DNA from: Pseudomonas khorasanensis
GTDB taxonomy: Bacteria; Pseudomonadota; Gammaproteobacteria; Pseudomonadales; Pseudomonadaceae
Reading direction: 5' to 3'
Length of the DNA stretch: 64,000 nt
Assembly (NCBI RefSeq): GCF_014268505.2
Contig: NZ_JABWQP020000012.1
Span: forward strand, 62,001 to 126,000
Below the pieces are notes generated by a model, which was not told the origin of the DNA, did no database searches, and saw nothing but the letters and a program-made list of their open reading frames with translations. Position numbers and translations under genes: made by a program. Shown one piece after another: positions 50,316 to 60,892 of this stretch (position 1 is the stretch's first letter; every line of letters starts with the position of its first letter).

Positions 50316-53300
50316 TCACGCAAAAGTCCCTGGCGATTGCCGCCCCGACACTCCCCAAGGGTGGGGGAGCCATTCAAAGTATTGGCAAAGGTCTGGCAGA
50401 CCTCGGCGCTCACGGTACCGCTCGCTATGAAATCGCCTTGCCGATTTCTCCCGGACGCGGTTTTTCGCCTGCCCTCTCGCTGAACTACGCTAGCAACGCC
50501 GGCAACAGCATATTCGGCATCGGCTGGGACATTTCCTTACCCAGCGTTGCGCGTCGTACTACCAATGGCGTACCGGCCTACGAGCAAGACGATGAAATCG
50601 TCGGGCCGGGAGGCGACCTCTGGATACCCGAACGTGATGAGAAGGGTCAATCCATCAGTCTTCCGGTCAACACCTACAAGTACTTGAAGCTGGAGACGAC
50701 GTACAGCGTCGTACGCCATTTTCCACGCATTGAAACCACGTTCGAACGCATTGAACACTGGTGCTCAGAACAGGACAAAGCTGGATTCTGGCTGGTTCAC
50801 GGCACTGATGGCAGCCTTCACTTGTATGGAAAAAGTGCCGCATCGCGAAGGTCCGACCCGCAACAATCAGACCGGGTGGCCGAATGGTTACTGGAAGAAA
50901 GCATGAATGCTCATGGCGAGCACATTCTCTACCAATACGACCTCCGGCATGGCCAACGCTATTTAAGGCGTATCCGCTATGGCAACTTCAAGGCCCAGGC
51001 AAATCTGTATGCATGGACGGCCACAGGCGTTGCCGATGTGCAGTGGCATTTCGAACTGCTGCTCGATTACGGCGCATTCAGTACGAGCTTGACGGAGAAA
51101 CCGCACGTTGGAGAAGAGGAGTGGCCGCAACGCAGCGATCCATTTTCGAGCTATGCCTTCGGCTTCGAGTCAGCGACCAGGCACCTGTGCCGACAGATCT
51201 TGATGTTTCACCATTTCCCCGAGGAAACCGGCGGCGCTCCGGTACTCGTCCGGCGTCTGCTGCTCGAATATCGCCAGTCCGCCCTTGGCTACCATCAACT
51301 CAGCGCCGCCCATGACCAGGCGTTCAACGATGCAGGCCGGATCGACAGTCGCCCACCTGTCGAATTCGGCTACAGCGAATTCAAATGCCCTGACGCCTCG
51401 CAAGACTGGCAACCGTTCAAGCAGATGCAGGGCCTCAACGACGGGCAGCATTATCAACTGATGGATCTGTATGGCGAGGGCATGCCGGGCATTCTCCATT
51501 GCGCCGGGGAAGACCGGTACTTCCGCGAACCTCGTCGCGCCCAGGGCACGACGCATGGAGTGGCTTACGATCAGTGGTGTTCTTTGCCGCGATTACCAGC
51601 AAGCTTCTCGACCGACCGCAGGCAAATATCACTGTGCGACCTGACCGGTGATGGACGACTGGACTGGCTGATCGTACAACCCGGACTGAACGGCTTCCTT
51701 TCGTTGCAAGCTGGCCGCGACTGGTCCGGTTTCGTCCCGTTCGACGCATTTCCCACAGAGTTTTCAAGTCCTCAGGGGCAGTTGGCCGACTTGATGGGCG
51801 AAGGCCTCAATGATTTCGCGCTGATCGGACCGCGAAGCGTGCGCGTGTATGCCAACCAAAAAGCTCAGGGTTTTGCTCCGCCGCAAGACATCGCCCATTG
51901 CGAAGACGGTGAAGGGCTGCCCGTTATCAGTAATTCCCCGGCAGAGCTCGTCGCCTTCAGCGATGTACTCGGCAGCGGTCAACAACATCTGCTACGTATC
52001 CGACACAACGAGGTCAAGTGCTGGCCAAACCTTGGACGCGGGCGATTCGGCAAAGCAATCGTACTGGGCTCGCTGAATCTGCCGGCCGAAACATTCGACG
52101 CGTCGCGGCTACGCCTGGCGGACCTTGATGGCTCCGGCGCCGCCGACCTGATCTACCTGAAGGAGGACGAGATACAGGTATTCATGAACCGAGGCGGTAA
52201 TAGCTACGCGTCGCCGGTCTCCCTACCCTGGCCCAACGGCACACGGTACGACGCGCTCTGCCAGGTCAGCGTGGCCGACTTGCAAGGCATCGGATGTTCG
52301 AGCCTGATTTTCACTGTCAATCAAGGTCAGCTCCGCCACTGGCGCTATGACTTTGTCGCGCAAAAACCTTACTTGTTAACGAGCACTAACAACAACATGG
52401 GCGTTGCCGAGCAAGTTGTATATCGCAGTTCGGCACAAGAGTGGCTGGACGAAAAAGAGCAACTGCTTGGCGAGCAGCAGATCCCCGTCTGCCACGTGCC
52501 CTTTGCCATGCACCTCGTCTCACAGCAGAGTCGTGTGGATGAGGTCAGCGGCAACCAGCTGACTCAGTCCCTTAGCTATCGACAAGGCTATTACGACGGC
52601 ATCGAACGGCAGTTCCGAGGCTTCGGCCTGCTCTTGCAGACTAACCGTGAACGCGATGGAAAAGCCGACGCGTCCTCCCTTGCAACGCCTTGCCTGCTCA
52701 AGAAGTGGTTTCACATTGGGCAGTCACTTGACCCGTCACCTCGCGGGTACGACCGCTCGGACAAGAAGGCCCTGATGCCGGGCAAGACGCGACTCACGCG
52801 CCATGCCAGCGCTGACGGTGACAAACCCATCGAGACAGGGGCTGCCGGCAGCCAAGCTGAACTCGCCGGCGCCCTCAATGGCCGTCTGTTACGAACCGAG
52901 CTGTTCGGGCTCGACCCCACGTTCAATAAGCAAACCCTCTACAGCGTCGAGCAAAACCGCTACGCAGTTCGAGTGCTGAAAAATGCAACGCCGGTAGAAC
53001 GGCACGCGAGGCTGCTGCCGCTATTGTGCGAATCCGTTTCATACCAATACGAAGGGTTTATGGACGACCCACAAGTCCAGCATGCCTTCAACCTGCGGCA
53101 CGATGCTTTCGGCAACATCACGCACAGCGTAATTGTCCAATTCGCGAGGCGCCTGACAACCACAGATACTCCACCGTTCAGCGACGCTGACGAAGAACAG
53201 TGGTGGCGCGACGCTCATGATCCGGCTCAGCAGTTCTTTTATTTGAGCGAGACATGCGTCGAGTTCATTCATCTGCAAGGGACTCAAGAATGGCGTCTGG

Positions 53301-54790
53301 GATTGCCCTACCGACAGCGGACGAATGCACTGCGATTGCCCCGACATCCCCTAGAAGGCGGCTTACAGGCAACAGACATGACCACCGAGAAACTCCTGAA
53401 ACGGGTCACCACGGATGCCTGGGAGGACAGTCGCGTGCTCACTTCAATGACAATACAACGCTATCAGGACAGCGAAACTGCAAACGTTCTGGGGGACGGC
53501 GTCGCGCACATCGAAGCCCTGGTCGACCATCTCGAATCGGCGGAGCTGGATGAAACGTCACTCAAGGCTTTTGATGTTCTGGCGAAAAATCATTGGCCTG
53601 CAAAACCCAAACTGGAGGCCAGCGGCTATCAACGCATGAGAGCATTTTTGCCTTCGTCTACGAAAGACTCAAACGTTTGGTCGATTAAAAGTGGCTTCCA
53701 GACTTACGCAGGCCTGCCGGGGTTTTATCGGGCAAAAACCCTGCAAACGCACAAAAGCATCGGGTTGACCGAGATTACCTACGACGCTTATCACTGCTTG
53801 CCGACTCGCTTCAAACTACCTGATGACTGCGCCACGGAAGTGACCTACAACTACCGGACTTTTCAGCCGAAAAGAATCACCGATCCGAACGGCAACATCG
53901 AAGAAGGGCTCTTCGATGGCTTTGGCCATCTGCTCGCCAGCAGTTTCTATCGCAAAAAAAATCAGACGCTCATCGGTTTCTGCCCCGTCGACGAATACCG
54001 GCGTCCAGCGTCAAGCGATGCGGCCAGCGTCATCAAAAATCCGCAAGCGGCTATTCAGGGAATGGCCAGCGCATTGTTTTACGAATCCTGCGGATGGATG
54101 GGCCGCTTATCCACGCACGCAAGGGCGGATGCCCCGTGGTTCAGGCGCTGCGTGGCAAATCAGGACATGCTGCCGGATGGGCATGTCCGCGCATCGGCGC
54201 GCTCGCGTCTGACAACTGCTCAAAGCCGAAATGCCGATGAGCAGAAGCTGTACGAGGAACTCCTCGCTTCGCCCCGCGTACCTGTGCGAGTCCTTGCCCT
54301 GTCTTCCGATCGGTTTGCCAATGACGAAACTCCCCGGCAGATCCGGATGAGCCTGACGGACTTCGATGGATTCGGCCGCGCGCTGCAGCACAAACAGTTA
54401 GTTGAACCCGTTCCCAGGACCGGCATCAAGGAGCCGGAGCCAACGCCAGAGAAAGGAACAACAGAAGAGCCCCCTGTCACCCTTAGATGGAGGGTCAGTG
54501 GGCGTGTCGAATACAACACTAACGGTTTAGCGGTACGAACCTATCGGCCGTTTTTTTCCGATCATCTGAACACCATCAACGATGGGGCTGCGAGCACCAC
54601 AGATCATCACGACGAACAACGCTACGACGCGTTGGGTCGGCTGATTGAAGTACGTATGGCCAATTCGAACAATGAAATCTGGCTACACAGGACGATGCGG
54701 CACCCCTGGTACACCGTTGAAGAAGACCCCAACGATACGCTCGATGAAATGTCGCCAACGGCAGTGAGTTCGACAGGAGGTGTGGCATGA
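50312..54790 (+). CDS. Tc toxin B-subunit (TcaC/TcdB type, SpvB domain)
   Basis: This 1492-residue TcB subunit has an N-terminal SpvB domain (LPKGGGAIQSIGKG and GTARYEIALPISPGRGFSPALSLNY, about 15-330), FG-GAP/VCBS repeats of the beta-propeller that gates onto TcA (LMDLYGEGMPGIL, ADLDGSGAADLIYL, about 400-650), TcdB middle domains and a C-terminal Rhs-like part that forms half of the cocoon. It overlaps the TcA C-terminal gene and the TcC gene by ATGA junctions, which implies coupled, stoichiometric synthesis. Confidence 0.92.
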   Translation: MITQKSLAIAAPTLPKGGGAIQSIGKGLADLGAHGTARYEIALPISPGRGFSPALSLNYASNAGNSIFGIGWDISLPSVARRTTNGVPAYEQDDEIVGPGGDLWIPERDEKGQSISLPVNTYKYLKLETTYSVVRHFPRIETTFERIEHWCSEQDKAGFWLVHGTDGSLHLYGKSAASRRSDPQQSDRVAEWLLEESMNAHGEHILYQYDLRHGQRYLRRIRYGNFKAQANLYAWTATGVADVQWHFELLLDYGAFSTSLTEKPHVGEEEWPQRSDPFSSYAFGFESATRHLCRQILMFHHFPEETGGAPVLVRRLLLEYRQSALGYHQLSAAHDQAFNDAGRIDSRPPVEFGYSEFKCPDASQDWQPFKQMQGLNDGQHYQLMDLYGEGMPGILHCAGEDRYFREPRRAQGTTHGVAYDQWCSLPRLPASFSTDRRQISLCDLTGDGRLDWLIVQPGLNGFLSLQAGRDWSGFVPFDAFPTEFSSPQGQLADLMGEGLNDFALIGPRSVRVYANQKAQGFAPPQDIAHCEDGEGLPVISNSPAELVAFSDVLGSGQQHLLRIRHNEVKCWPNLGRGRFGKAIVLGSLNLPAETFDASRLRLADLDGSGAADLIYLKEDEIQVFMNRGGNSYASPVSLPWPNGTRYDALCQVSVADLQGIGCSSLIFTVNQGQLRHWRYDFVAQKPYLLTSTNNNMGVAEQVVYRSSAQEWLDEKEQLLGEQQIPVCHVPFAMHLVSQQSRVDEVSGNQLTQSLSYRQGYYDGIERQFRGFGLLLQTNRERDGKADASSLATPCLLKKWFHIGQSLDPSPRGYDRSDKKALMPGKTRLTRHASADGDKPIETGAAGSQAELAGALNGRLLRTELFGLDPTFNKQTLYSVEQNRYAVRVLKNATPVERHARLLPLLCESVSYQYEGFMDDPQVQHAFNLRHDAFGNITHSVIVQFARRLTTTDTPPFSDADEEQWWRDAHDPAQQFFYLSETCVEFIHLQGTQEWRLGLPYRQRTNALRLPRHPLEGGLQATDMTTEKLLKRVTTDAWEDSRVLTSMTIQRYQDSETANVLGDGVAHIEALVDHLESAELDETSLKAFDVLAKNHWPAKPKLEASGYQRMRAFLPSSTKDSNVWSIKSGFQTYAGLPGFYRAKTLQTHKSIGLTEITYDAYHCLPTRFKLPDDCATEVTYNYRTFQPKRITDPNGNIEEGLFDGFGHLLASSFYRKKNQTLIGFCPVDEYRRPASSDAASVIKNPQAAIQGMASALFYESCGWMGRLSTHARADAPWFRRCVANQDMLPDGHVRASARSRLTTAQSRNADEQKLYEELLASPRVPVRVLALSSDRFANDETPRQIRMSLTDFDGFGRALQHKQLVEPVPRTGIKEPEPTPEKGTTEEPPVTLRWRVSGRVEYNTNGLAVRTYRPFFSDHLNTINDGAASTTDHHDEQRYDALGRLIEVRMANSNNEIWLHRTMRHPWYTVEEDPNDTLDEMSPTAVSSTGGVA

Positions 54791-57621
54791 GCAAAGGAAT
54801 TCATTCCAGGACGCCGACAGTCAACGCAATCGATGCCCGCGGCCTGAACGTTCGGCAAGTGGACTATTACCGCAGCAAAGCTGAAGACAGTGCGCAGGCA
54901 CGTATCACTTCGGCGCATCACGACATCGCTGCACGCGTCTGGCGACAATGGGATGCACGACAAACAGACACGTCGATGCCCGCCAGCATGACAGTTATCA
55001 AGAGTCTTTCCGGACGCGTTCTGCGCCAGGACAGTGCCGATGCTGGCTGGCGTGTTAATTTTTTTGGTGACGCCGGCCAGATACTCGACGAGTGGGAGCC
55101 ACTCGGAGGACATTGGCGGACATCGTTCGATCATCTGATGCGCCCTGTCGCCGTCACGCAGACATCGCCGCAACAGCCGCCCCGTGTTGTCCAGCGTCTG
55201 AGTTACGGCGACAACTCGAGCGCCAGCGCTGCGCTCAATCGATGCGCAGAATTGGTCCGACACGATGACGAGGCCGGCACTGTACTGATTGACGAATACA
55301 CATTCGGCTCGCAACCCGTCAGCCAGACGCGCCATTTTCTTCAGGGCGAAACACCCGTGGACTGGCCGCTGCAGCAATCGCAGCGCAATCTGTTGAACGA
55401 CGCTGGCCCCGGCTACCGGACCCAGTGGGTCTACGACGCCACAGGCGCGATCATCAAACAGACCGATGCCGGACAACATCAACATTGTTTCGCATTCGAT
55501 GTCGCAGGGCAGCTCAAATCCGTCAGTCTGAAACTCGACGAAAGACTGGATGAGATCATCCTGGCAAATGCGTTCGTTTATAACGCCGCCGGACAATTGG
55601 AATCGCAGACTTCGGGCAATGGTGTCACCAGCCATGCCGCCTTCGACACGGCCAACGGTCGCCTGAAGTCGCTGAGAGCCACCGTATCCGGTGCTGCACT
55701 GCAGGATCTGCATTATCAGTACGATGCGGTTGGCAACGTGATGCAAATCGAAGACAAGGCTCAGGCTGTCAGGTTCGGCAATAACCAAAAGGTTGAGGCC
55801 ATCAGTCGTTTTACCTACGACAGCCTCTACCAATTGGCCAGCGCCAGTGGTCGCGAAACCGCCAGTAACTCATCGCCGTTGAACCTGGCCACCCTGACCG
55901 CCCCCTTGAGCAACGCCAGCCAACTGTTCAATTACACGCAGCACTACGACTACGACGCCGGCCGCAACCTGGTCGAATTGCGGCATGTCCGCGAGGGTAA
56001 TCAGCACACCCGAACCCTGACCATTGCCGACAACAGCAATCAACTGCTTTCATGGAAACAGGGCAGTAACGAGGCCGAGACCCCCGCCGAATTCGACTCA
56101 AACGGTAATTTGCTTAACCCGCATGACGGGAAAAGTCTGCAGTGGAACCCGCGAAACCAACTGAGCAGTGTTGTATTGGTGCAACGCGAGGACGGCCGAA
56201 ACGATCACGAACGGTACTTCTACGACAGCAGTGGGCGGCGAGTGCGAAAAATCCACACCACCTACACATCATCGGGGGTCCATTGCCATGAAGTGCGCTA
56301 TTTGCCGGGGATTGAAATCAGCCATCGTGCGGGCCAGAAACTCGAAACCATCGACCTGGACACCGGTCGCGTTAGCGTTCGATGTCTGCACTGGCTTGAG
56401 GGCCGGCCATCGGGGCTGGAAGCCACTCAATTGCGATACAGCCTTGTTGACCATCTCGGGTCGAACACACTGGAGCTGGACAGACAGGCATTGCTGATCA
56501 GTCAGGAAGAGTACTTTCCTTTCGGCGGTACCGCCTGGTCGGCACATCGCTCGAGGGTAGAAGCGAGTTATCGAACGCTGCGCTACTGCGGCAAGGAACG
56601 CGACGCGAGCGGCCTCTATTATTATGGTGCGCGCTATTACGCCCCTTGGCTGCAGCGCTGGGTCAGCCCCGACCCTGCGGGTGCCGTCGACGGTTTGAAC
56701 CTGTACGCCATGGCCGGGAATAACCCCTTGCGTTACCTCGATCATAACGGTGACCAAAAACAGGAGTTCAATGTGCGACAGGAACTGACGACGTACACCG
56801 GCATTGTCTCTGAGGTGAACAAACGGGTCGGCATATTGAATCATCAGCTCTACAACAGCATGAGAAAAAGGGACATCGTCAAAAGGTTATTTCAAAGCTA
56901 TGCCTATAACGCCATCAGACATCTTTCGGCCCTCGGTGCAGGCTTGGTGGCTTTGCCGACGGGGCTGGTCGGTTCCGCAGCAGCTAGCATAGCGACCAGC
57001 TTGTCAATCGATGCCGCTGCCGGAAAATTCGACGCGACACGTCATTTGCCCGTTGCACTATATCCTCAAGTTCAACGGCTCGATCCTGGCGCCATAGAGC
57101 ATGAAGGAAGGACCGCCCTCTACAACGTGACGGCAAAACTGCAACATGCCAAAACCGAAACGCTGAACCCCCGATCCGCAACCGGACAAAAGAACCTGGC
57201 GGTGATGGCAACCGGTTTCCTGCTGACGAAAGTGCTGGAAGTCAAAGGCGCATGGATTCCCAACTTCGAATCATCGACACAGGCCACGAAAGCTCTTGAG
57301 GGCCTGTCGGGACAAAAGATCGAGCGAATGAACAATGCGCTGGCCCAACTCGATGATTTTCTGGAACAGGACAGCCATGCAATCAACGCCGCATTCGATG
57401 CGATAGGCGTGGATGAGTTTTACCCGCATGGGCTAAAGGGCCGGTTGGCGCAAACCACTGACCGCGTGGCCATAGCTGTGGGGGTTGAACATTCGGGCCT
57501 TGTCAGCCGGGCGTCCCTGGGGCGCGACATCAGCATTGCCCGTGCCACGATTCAGCGAGCGCGTGAGCTGCTGTTTCGGCTGAATGAGCACAACCGATCC
57601 CACGGTCGTTTTTTTATCTGA
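54787..57621 (+). CDS. Tc toxin C-subunit (TccC type, Rhs core with unrecognised C-terminal toxin)
   Basis: This 944-residue TcC protein is made of Rhs/YD repeats (ITSAHHDIAARVWRQWD, QYDAVGNVMQIEDK) that close the cocoon. The Rhs core ends with YCGKERDASGLYYYGARYYAP, RWVSPDPAG and NNPLRYLDHNGD (residues 645-656), the family's self-cleavage region. The remaining 288 residues (657-944) are the hypervariable toxin. They contain a hydrophobic Gly/Ala-rich helix (about 713-740) and Lys/Arg-rich segments, with no ADP-ribosyltransferase or deamidase motif I recognise. Overlaps TcB by ATGA. No separate immunity gene follows; the next gene converges. Confidence 0.9.
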   Translation: MSKGIHSRTPTVNAIDARGLNVRQVDYYRSKAEDSAQARITSAHHDIAARVWRQWDARQTDTSMPASMTVIKSLSGRVLRQDSADAGWRVNFFGDAGQILDEWEPLGGHWRTSFDHLMRPVAVTQTSPQQPPRVVQRLSYGDNSSASAALNRCAELVRHDDEAGTVLIDEYTFGSQPVSQTRHFLQGETPVDWPLQQSQRNLLNDAGPGYRTQWVYDATGAIIKQTDAGQHQHCFAFDVAGQLKSVSLKLDERLDEIILANAFVYNAAGQLESQTSGNGVTSHAAFDTANGRLKSLRATVSGAALQDLHYQYDAVGNVMQIEDKAQAVRFGNNQKVEAISRFTYDSLYQLASASGRETASNSSPLNLATLTAPLSNASQLFNYTQHYDYDAGRNLVELRHVREGNQHTRTLTIADNSNQLLSWKQGSNEAETPAEFDSNGNLLNPHDGKSLQWNPRNQLSSVVLVQREDGRNDHERYFYDSSGRRVRKIHTTYTSSGVHCHEVRYLPGIEISHRAGQKLETIDLDTGRVSVRCLHWLEGRPSGLEATQLRYSLVDHLGSNTLELDRQALLISQEEYFPFGGTAWSAHRSRVEASYRTLRYCGKERDASGLYYYGARYYAPWLQRWVSPDPAGAVDGLNLYAMAGNNPLRYLDHNGDQKQEFNVRQELTTYTGIVSEVNKRVGILNHQLYNSMRKRDIVKRLFQSYAYNAIRHLSALGAGLVALPTGLVGSAAASIATSLSIDAAAGKFDATRHLPVALYPQVQRLDPGAIEHEGRTALYNVTAKLQHAKTETLNPRSATGQKNLAVMATGFLLTKVLEVKGAWIPNFESSTQATKALEGLSGQKIERMNNALAQLDDFLEQDSHAINAAFDAIGVDEFYPHGLKGRLAQTTDRVAIAVGVEHSGLVSRASLGRDISIARATIQRARELLFRLNEHNRSHGRFFI

Positions 57622-57740
57622 AGACGGCGAGCCAAGCCTTCGGAATAGCACGGCCACCGTTGCGCCTTGCTGTGCCGTGGAGACACGACGCAGCAGAATA
57701 AACAGCCTGCGGCATCTTTAAACGGGAATCGGGTGGTCTG

Positions 57741-59300
57741 CTATTCCGGATACCCGGTAATTTTATGAATGCTCTGGTAAAGCGGTTTCAACTGCCGGTA
57801 CATCCGCAGGTACACCTCTTTGTATAGCTGCTGATAAATCTCCTGTGCTTCAGGCTGAGGAGTGAACACCGCGCCAACCCGGGTCATCGCCGCAATGGCT
57901 GTGGGGAAATCCTTGTGCAGTCCCAACCCCACCGCACAACAAATCGCTGCCCCCAGACCAGATGCTTCATAAACATGCGGACGCTCTGCCGGCAGGCCAA
58001 AAATGTTGGCGGTCAGTTGCATCGCGGCATCGCTTTGTGAGCCGCCGCCGGCGACGCGAAGTCGCTTGATCGAAACCTTCGAACGGCTCTCGATTTTTTC
58101 CATGCCCTGGCGCAACGCGTACGCCAGCCCCTCCAGAATCGCCCGATAAATATGCGCGCGGGTGTGCACGTCGCCGAAGCCGATCATTGCGCCTTTCGCT
58201 TCGACGCCCGGTTCGCGAATGCCTGGCGACCAGTACGGCTGCAGCATCAAACCCATCGAGCCCGGCGGAACGGCGTCGACCAGCGCGTCGAACAGTTGCT
58301 CCGGTTCGATGCCTTGCGCTTTGGCCTGTTGCATCTCGCGCAGGCCGAACTCGTTCTTGAACCAACTGACCATCCAGTAACCGCGATAGATCATCACTTC
58401 GCAGTTGTACTGATCCGGCACCGCCGAGGGGTATGGCGGAATCAGCGGGACGATTTCCAGATAGCGTGAGCGAGTGCTGGTGATGGTCGCGGTGGTGCCG
58501 TAGGACAGGCACACGGTACTCGCGTCGACCACGCCGGAACCGATCACTTCGCAGGCCTTGTCCGCGCCCGCCGCGATCAGCGGCAGCCCTTCGGGAATCC
58601 CCGTGTGACGGGCAGCCTCGGCGCTGATGTAGCCAAGGGTTTCGCCGGGTTTGCGCAGGCTCGGCAGTTGCTCGGGGCGCACCGCCAGCGCCTGCCATTT
58701 CCAGTCACTCGGTGCGGCCCATTTCAGCCGTTTGAAGTCGAATGGCAGATAGCCGACGCAACAGCCGACGGAATCGACAAAGCGCCCGCACAAGCGGTAA
58801 GTGAGAAAACCCGAGAGCAGCAAAAATTTGTCGGTCGCGGCCCACACTTCAGGCTGGTGGCGGGCAATCCAATTGGCCTCGGCCTGGGCGCGAAAATGAT
58901 CCACCGTCGCCTGGGCGCCGACCAGTTTGAACAGCCAGCCCCACGGCCCCTTGATACGACCCCGGGCTTCAGTGTGACGTTGATCGAGCCACAGAATCGC
59001 CGGGCGCAGCGGTTTGCCCTCGGCATCGACGTTGATCACGGTGCCGCGCTGCGTGGTCAGGGACACGCCGGCAATCTGTGAACGGTCGATGCCGGTCTGC
59101 TGCCAGAGCTGCTCGCACGCCTCGCCAAGTTTCGCCCAGTAATAATCCGGATCCTGCTCGGCCCAACCGGGTTGCGTCGAGTAATACGCCTGCAGATCGA
59201 CTTTGCCTTTGCCGAGCAGATTGCCCTGCAGATCAAATAGCAGCGCGCGCACGCTCTGAGTGCCGTTGTCGATGGCCAGCAGGTAATTCTTTGCCGTCAT
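57741..59300 (-). CDS. FGGY-family carbohydrate/polyol kinase
   Basis: This 519-residue kinase of the FGGY family opens with the phosphate-1 loop YLLAIDNGTQSVRALLFD (about 5-22). It has the connecting SYGTTATITSTRSRY phosphate loop, and FGGY signature-2-like RLRVAGGGSQSDAAMQLTANIFGLP near residue 418, with catalytic aspartate in ILWLDQRH or the GADKACE region. Substrate is not readable: glycerol, a pentose/pentulose or a C4 polyol are possible. The ATG at 59300 overlaps the dehydrogenase stop by ATGA. It is the last gene of the minus-strand operon and converges with the Tc locus. Confidence 0.85.
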   Translation of the reverse strand: MTAKNYLLAIDNGTQSVRALLFDLQGNLLGKGKVDLQAYYSTQPGWAEQDPDYYWAKLGEACEQLWQQTGIDRSQIAGVSLTTQRGTVINVDAEGKPLRPAILWLDQRHTEARGRIKGPWGWLFKLVGAQATVDHFRAQAEANWIARHQPEVWAATDKFLLLSGFLTYRLCGRFVDSVGCCVGYLPFDFKRLKWAAPSDWKWQALAVRPEQLPSLRKPGETLGYISAEAARHTGIPEGLPLIAAGADKACEVIGSGVVDASTVCLSYGTTATITSTRSRYLEIVPLIPPYPSAVPDQYNCEVMIYRGYWMVSWFKNEFGLREMQQAKAQGIEPEQLFDALVDAVPPGSMGLMLQPYWSPGIREPGVEAKGAMIGFGDVHTRAHIYRAILEGLAYALRQGMEKIESRSKVSIKRLRVAGGGSQSDAAMQLTANIFGLPAERPHVYEASGLGAAICCAVGLGLHKDFPTAIAAMTRVGAVFTPQPEAQEIYQQLYKEVYLRMYRQLKPLYQSIHKITGYPE

Positions 59301-60892
59301 GAGGTGGCCTCCGGCAAACCGTGATCGCGCTGCCACAACAAACGATAGCGCTGGACTTCCTCCTGCCAACGCTCGTCGTCCCAGCCCAATCGCGGCTGAC
59401 AGAGCGCGCGGATTGCTGGCAAATAATGCTCGCCACCGCGCGGCAGCAACAGGCCCAGACGCGTTCGACGCAGCAGCAAGTCATCCAGATGCACGACCAT
59501 TTCCGCCTCGCAGGCAAACGCCAATTCCGCCCACAAAGTGTCCGTGGCGCCAACCGTTTCATGACCCAGTTCAGCCAGCAATTGCGCCAGCCTGGTTAAG
59601 TCTCGACCATGCCGCCCGGCGAGCCGTCGCCATTGACTCATGCTCAGCCCGGGAATCATCAGCGGCGGCACGGCGGCGAAGACGGGCGCGCCGTCATCGA
59701 CAAAGGAATGGCCGAGCATTGCCGCGCAGGCCTTGAGCACTTCGATCGCCTGCGGGCGAAACGTGGTCAGTTTGCCGCCCGCCAGCGTCACGCAACCGGG
59801 CTCCTGCCAGAGCACATGTTCGCGGGTTTCGTTTGACGGTTTGTTCTGATGCGCACCCGCAGCACGGCCAACCACCGGGCGCACACCGGACCAGGTCGAC
59901 AGCACATCATCAACGCCCACTTCGGCACCGGGAAATTGCTGCTGGCAAGCAGTGAGCAAATAGTCGAGTTCTGCGCTGGAAATGTGCGCGCTTTCGTCCA
60001 GATCATTGCGATGATCGAGGTCCGTGGTGCCGACAACCGTCGCGCCTTCCCACGGAAAAACAAACACCGGGCGCCGGTCGCTCTCATGCAAAAATGTAAA
60101 GGCCTGGGCCACCGGCAGACGCCAGCCCGGCAGCAATAAATGACTGCCGCGCAACGGTCGTAATTGCCGTGGCGCCTCAGTCGGACGCAGGCGCTCAGCC
60201 CAGGCCCCCGTGGCAACAGCGAGCACGCCAGCGTGAAGCTGCATCGTCGCGCCAGCCTCGCAATCCTCTACCTGAACCCCGCACACTCGCCCGCCTTCAC
60301 GCAGCAAATGTTTGACCCGAACACCATTGAGCACCACCGCGCCGTCGGCCCGCGCCTCGCGTAACACGCGCATCACCAGGCGAGCATCATCGGTCAGCGC
60401 ATCGACAAAACAGCTGCCACCCAGCAGGCCGTTTTCCTTCACCCCCGGCGCGAGAAAACGTAGCTGCTGCGCGTCATGAAATTGATGACTGCGGCGCCCG
60501 GCCAGGGCGTCGTAGACCGACAGCAACCCACCCATCACGCGCGGCCCGGGAAAGCCGCCGCGATAGTGCGGCATCATGAAACTCATCGGCTCGACCAGCC
60601 CCGGCGCTTCATCGAGCAAGCGCTGGCGCTCGCGCACCGAATCGCGGGTCAGGCGCCACTGGCCCTTGGCGATGTAACGCAAACCGCCGTGGACCATTTT
60701 CGATGATCGGCTGGAGGTGCCCCAGGCAAAATCGCGCTGCTCCAGCAGCAGACAGCGCCAGCCCCGGCGCGCCGCCTCACGGACAATGCCGGCGCCGCTG
60801 ATGCCGCCGCCGATCACGATCAGGTCCCAGGCTTCATCCGCCAGCGTCGGTAGAATCTGCTCGCGCCATTGTGCGTTCCAGTCCGAGTTCAT
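59297..60892 (-). CDS. Glycerol-3-phosphate dehydrogenase-like FAD oxidoreductase (GlpD family)
   Basis: This 531-residue flavoprotein begins with the FAD dinucleotide fold DLIVIGGGISGAGIVREAARRG (about 24-45) and has the GlpD motifs RSSKMVHGGLRYI, GTTDLDHRND and VTLAGGKLTTFRPQA. GlpD oxidises sn-glycerol 3-phosphate to dihydroxyacetone phosphate and passes electrons to quinone. Given its neighbours, the real substrate could be a different polyol phosphate made by the adjacent FGGY kinase. Both ends overlap flanking genes by ATGA. Confidence 0.88.
   Translation of the reverse strand: MNSDWNAQWREQILPTLADEAWDLIVIGGGISGAGIVREAARRGWRCLLLEQRDFAWGTSSRSSKMVHGGLRYIAKGQWRLTRDSVRERQRLLDEAPGLVEPMSFMMPHYRGGFPGPRVMGGLLSVYDALAGRRSHQFHDAQQLRFLAPGVKENGLLGGSCFVDALTDDARLVMRVLREARADGAVVLNGVRVKHLLREGGRVCGVQVEDCEAGATMQLHAGVLAVATGAWAERLRPTEAPRQLRPLRGSHLLLPGWRLPVAQAFTFLHESDRRPVFVFPWEGATVVGTTDLDHRNDLDESAHISSAELDYLLTACQQQFPGAEVGVDDVLSTWSGVRPVVGRAAGAHQNKPSNETREHVLWQEPGCVTLAGGKLTTFRPQAIEVLKACAAMLGHSFVDDGAPVFAAVPPLMIPGLSMSQWRRLAGRHGRDLTRLAQLLAELGHETVGATDTLWAELAFACEAEMVVHLDDLLLRRTRLGLLLPRGGEHYLPAIRALCQPRLGWDDERWQEEVQRYRLLWQRDHGLPEATS

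Noticed and set aside
54787..57621. Contact-dependent Rhs toxin of a type VI system
   Set aside because: Gene order TcA-TcA-TcB-TcC with ATGA overlaps, lack of PAAR or VgrG parts and lack of an adjacent immunity gene fit a Tc complex instead.
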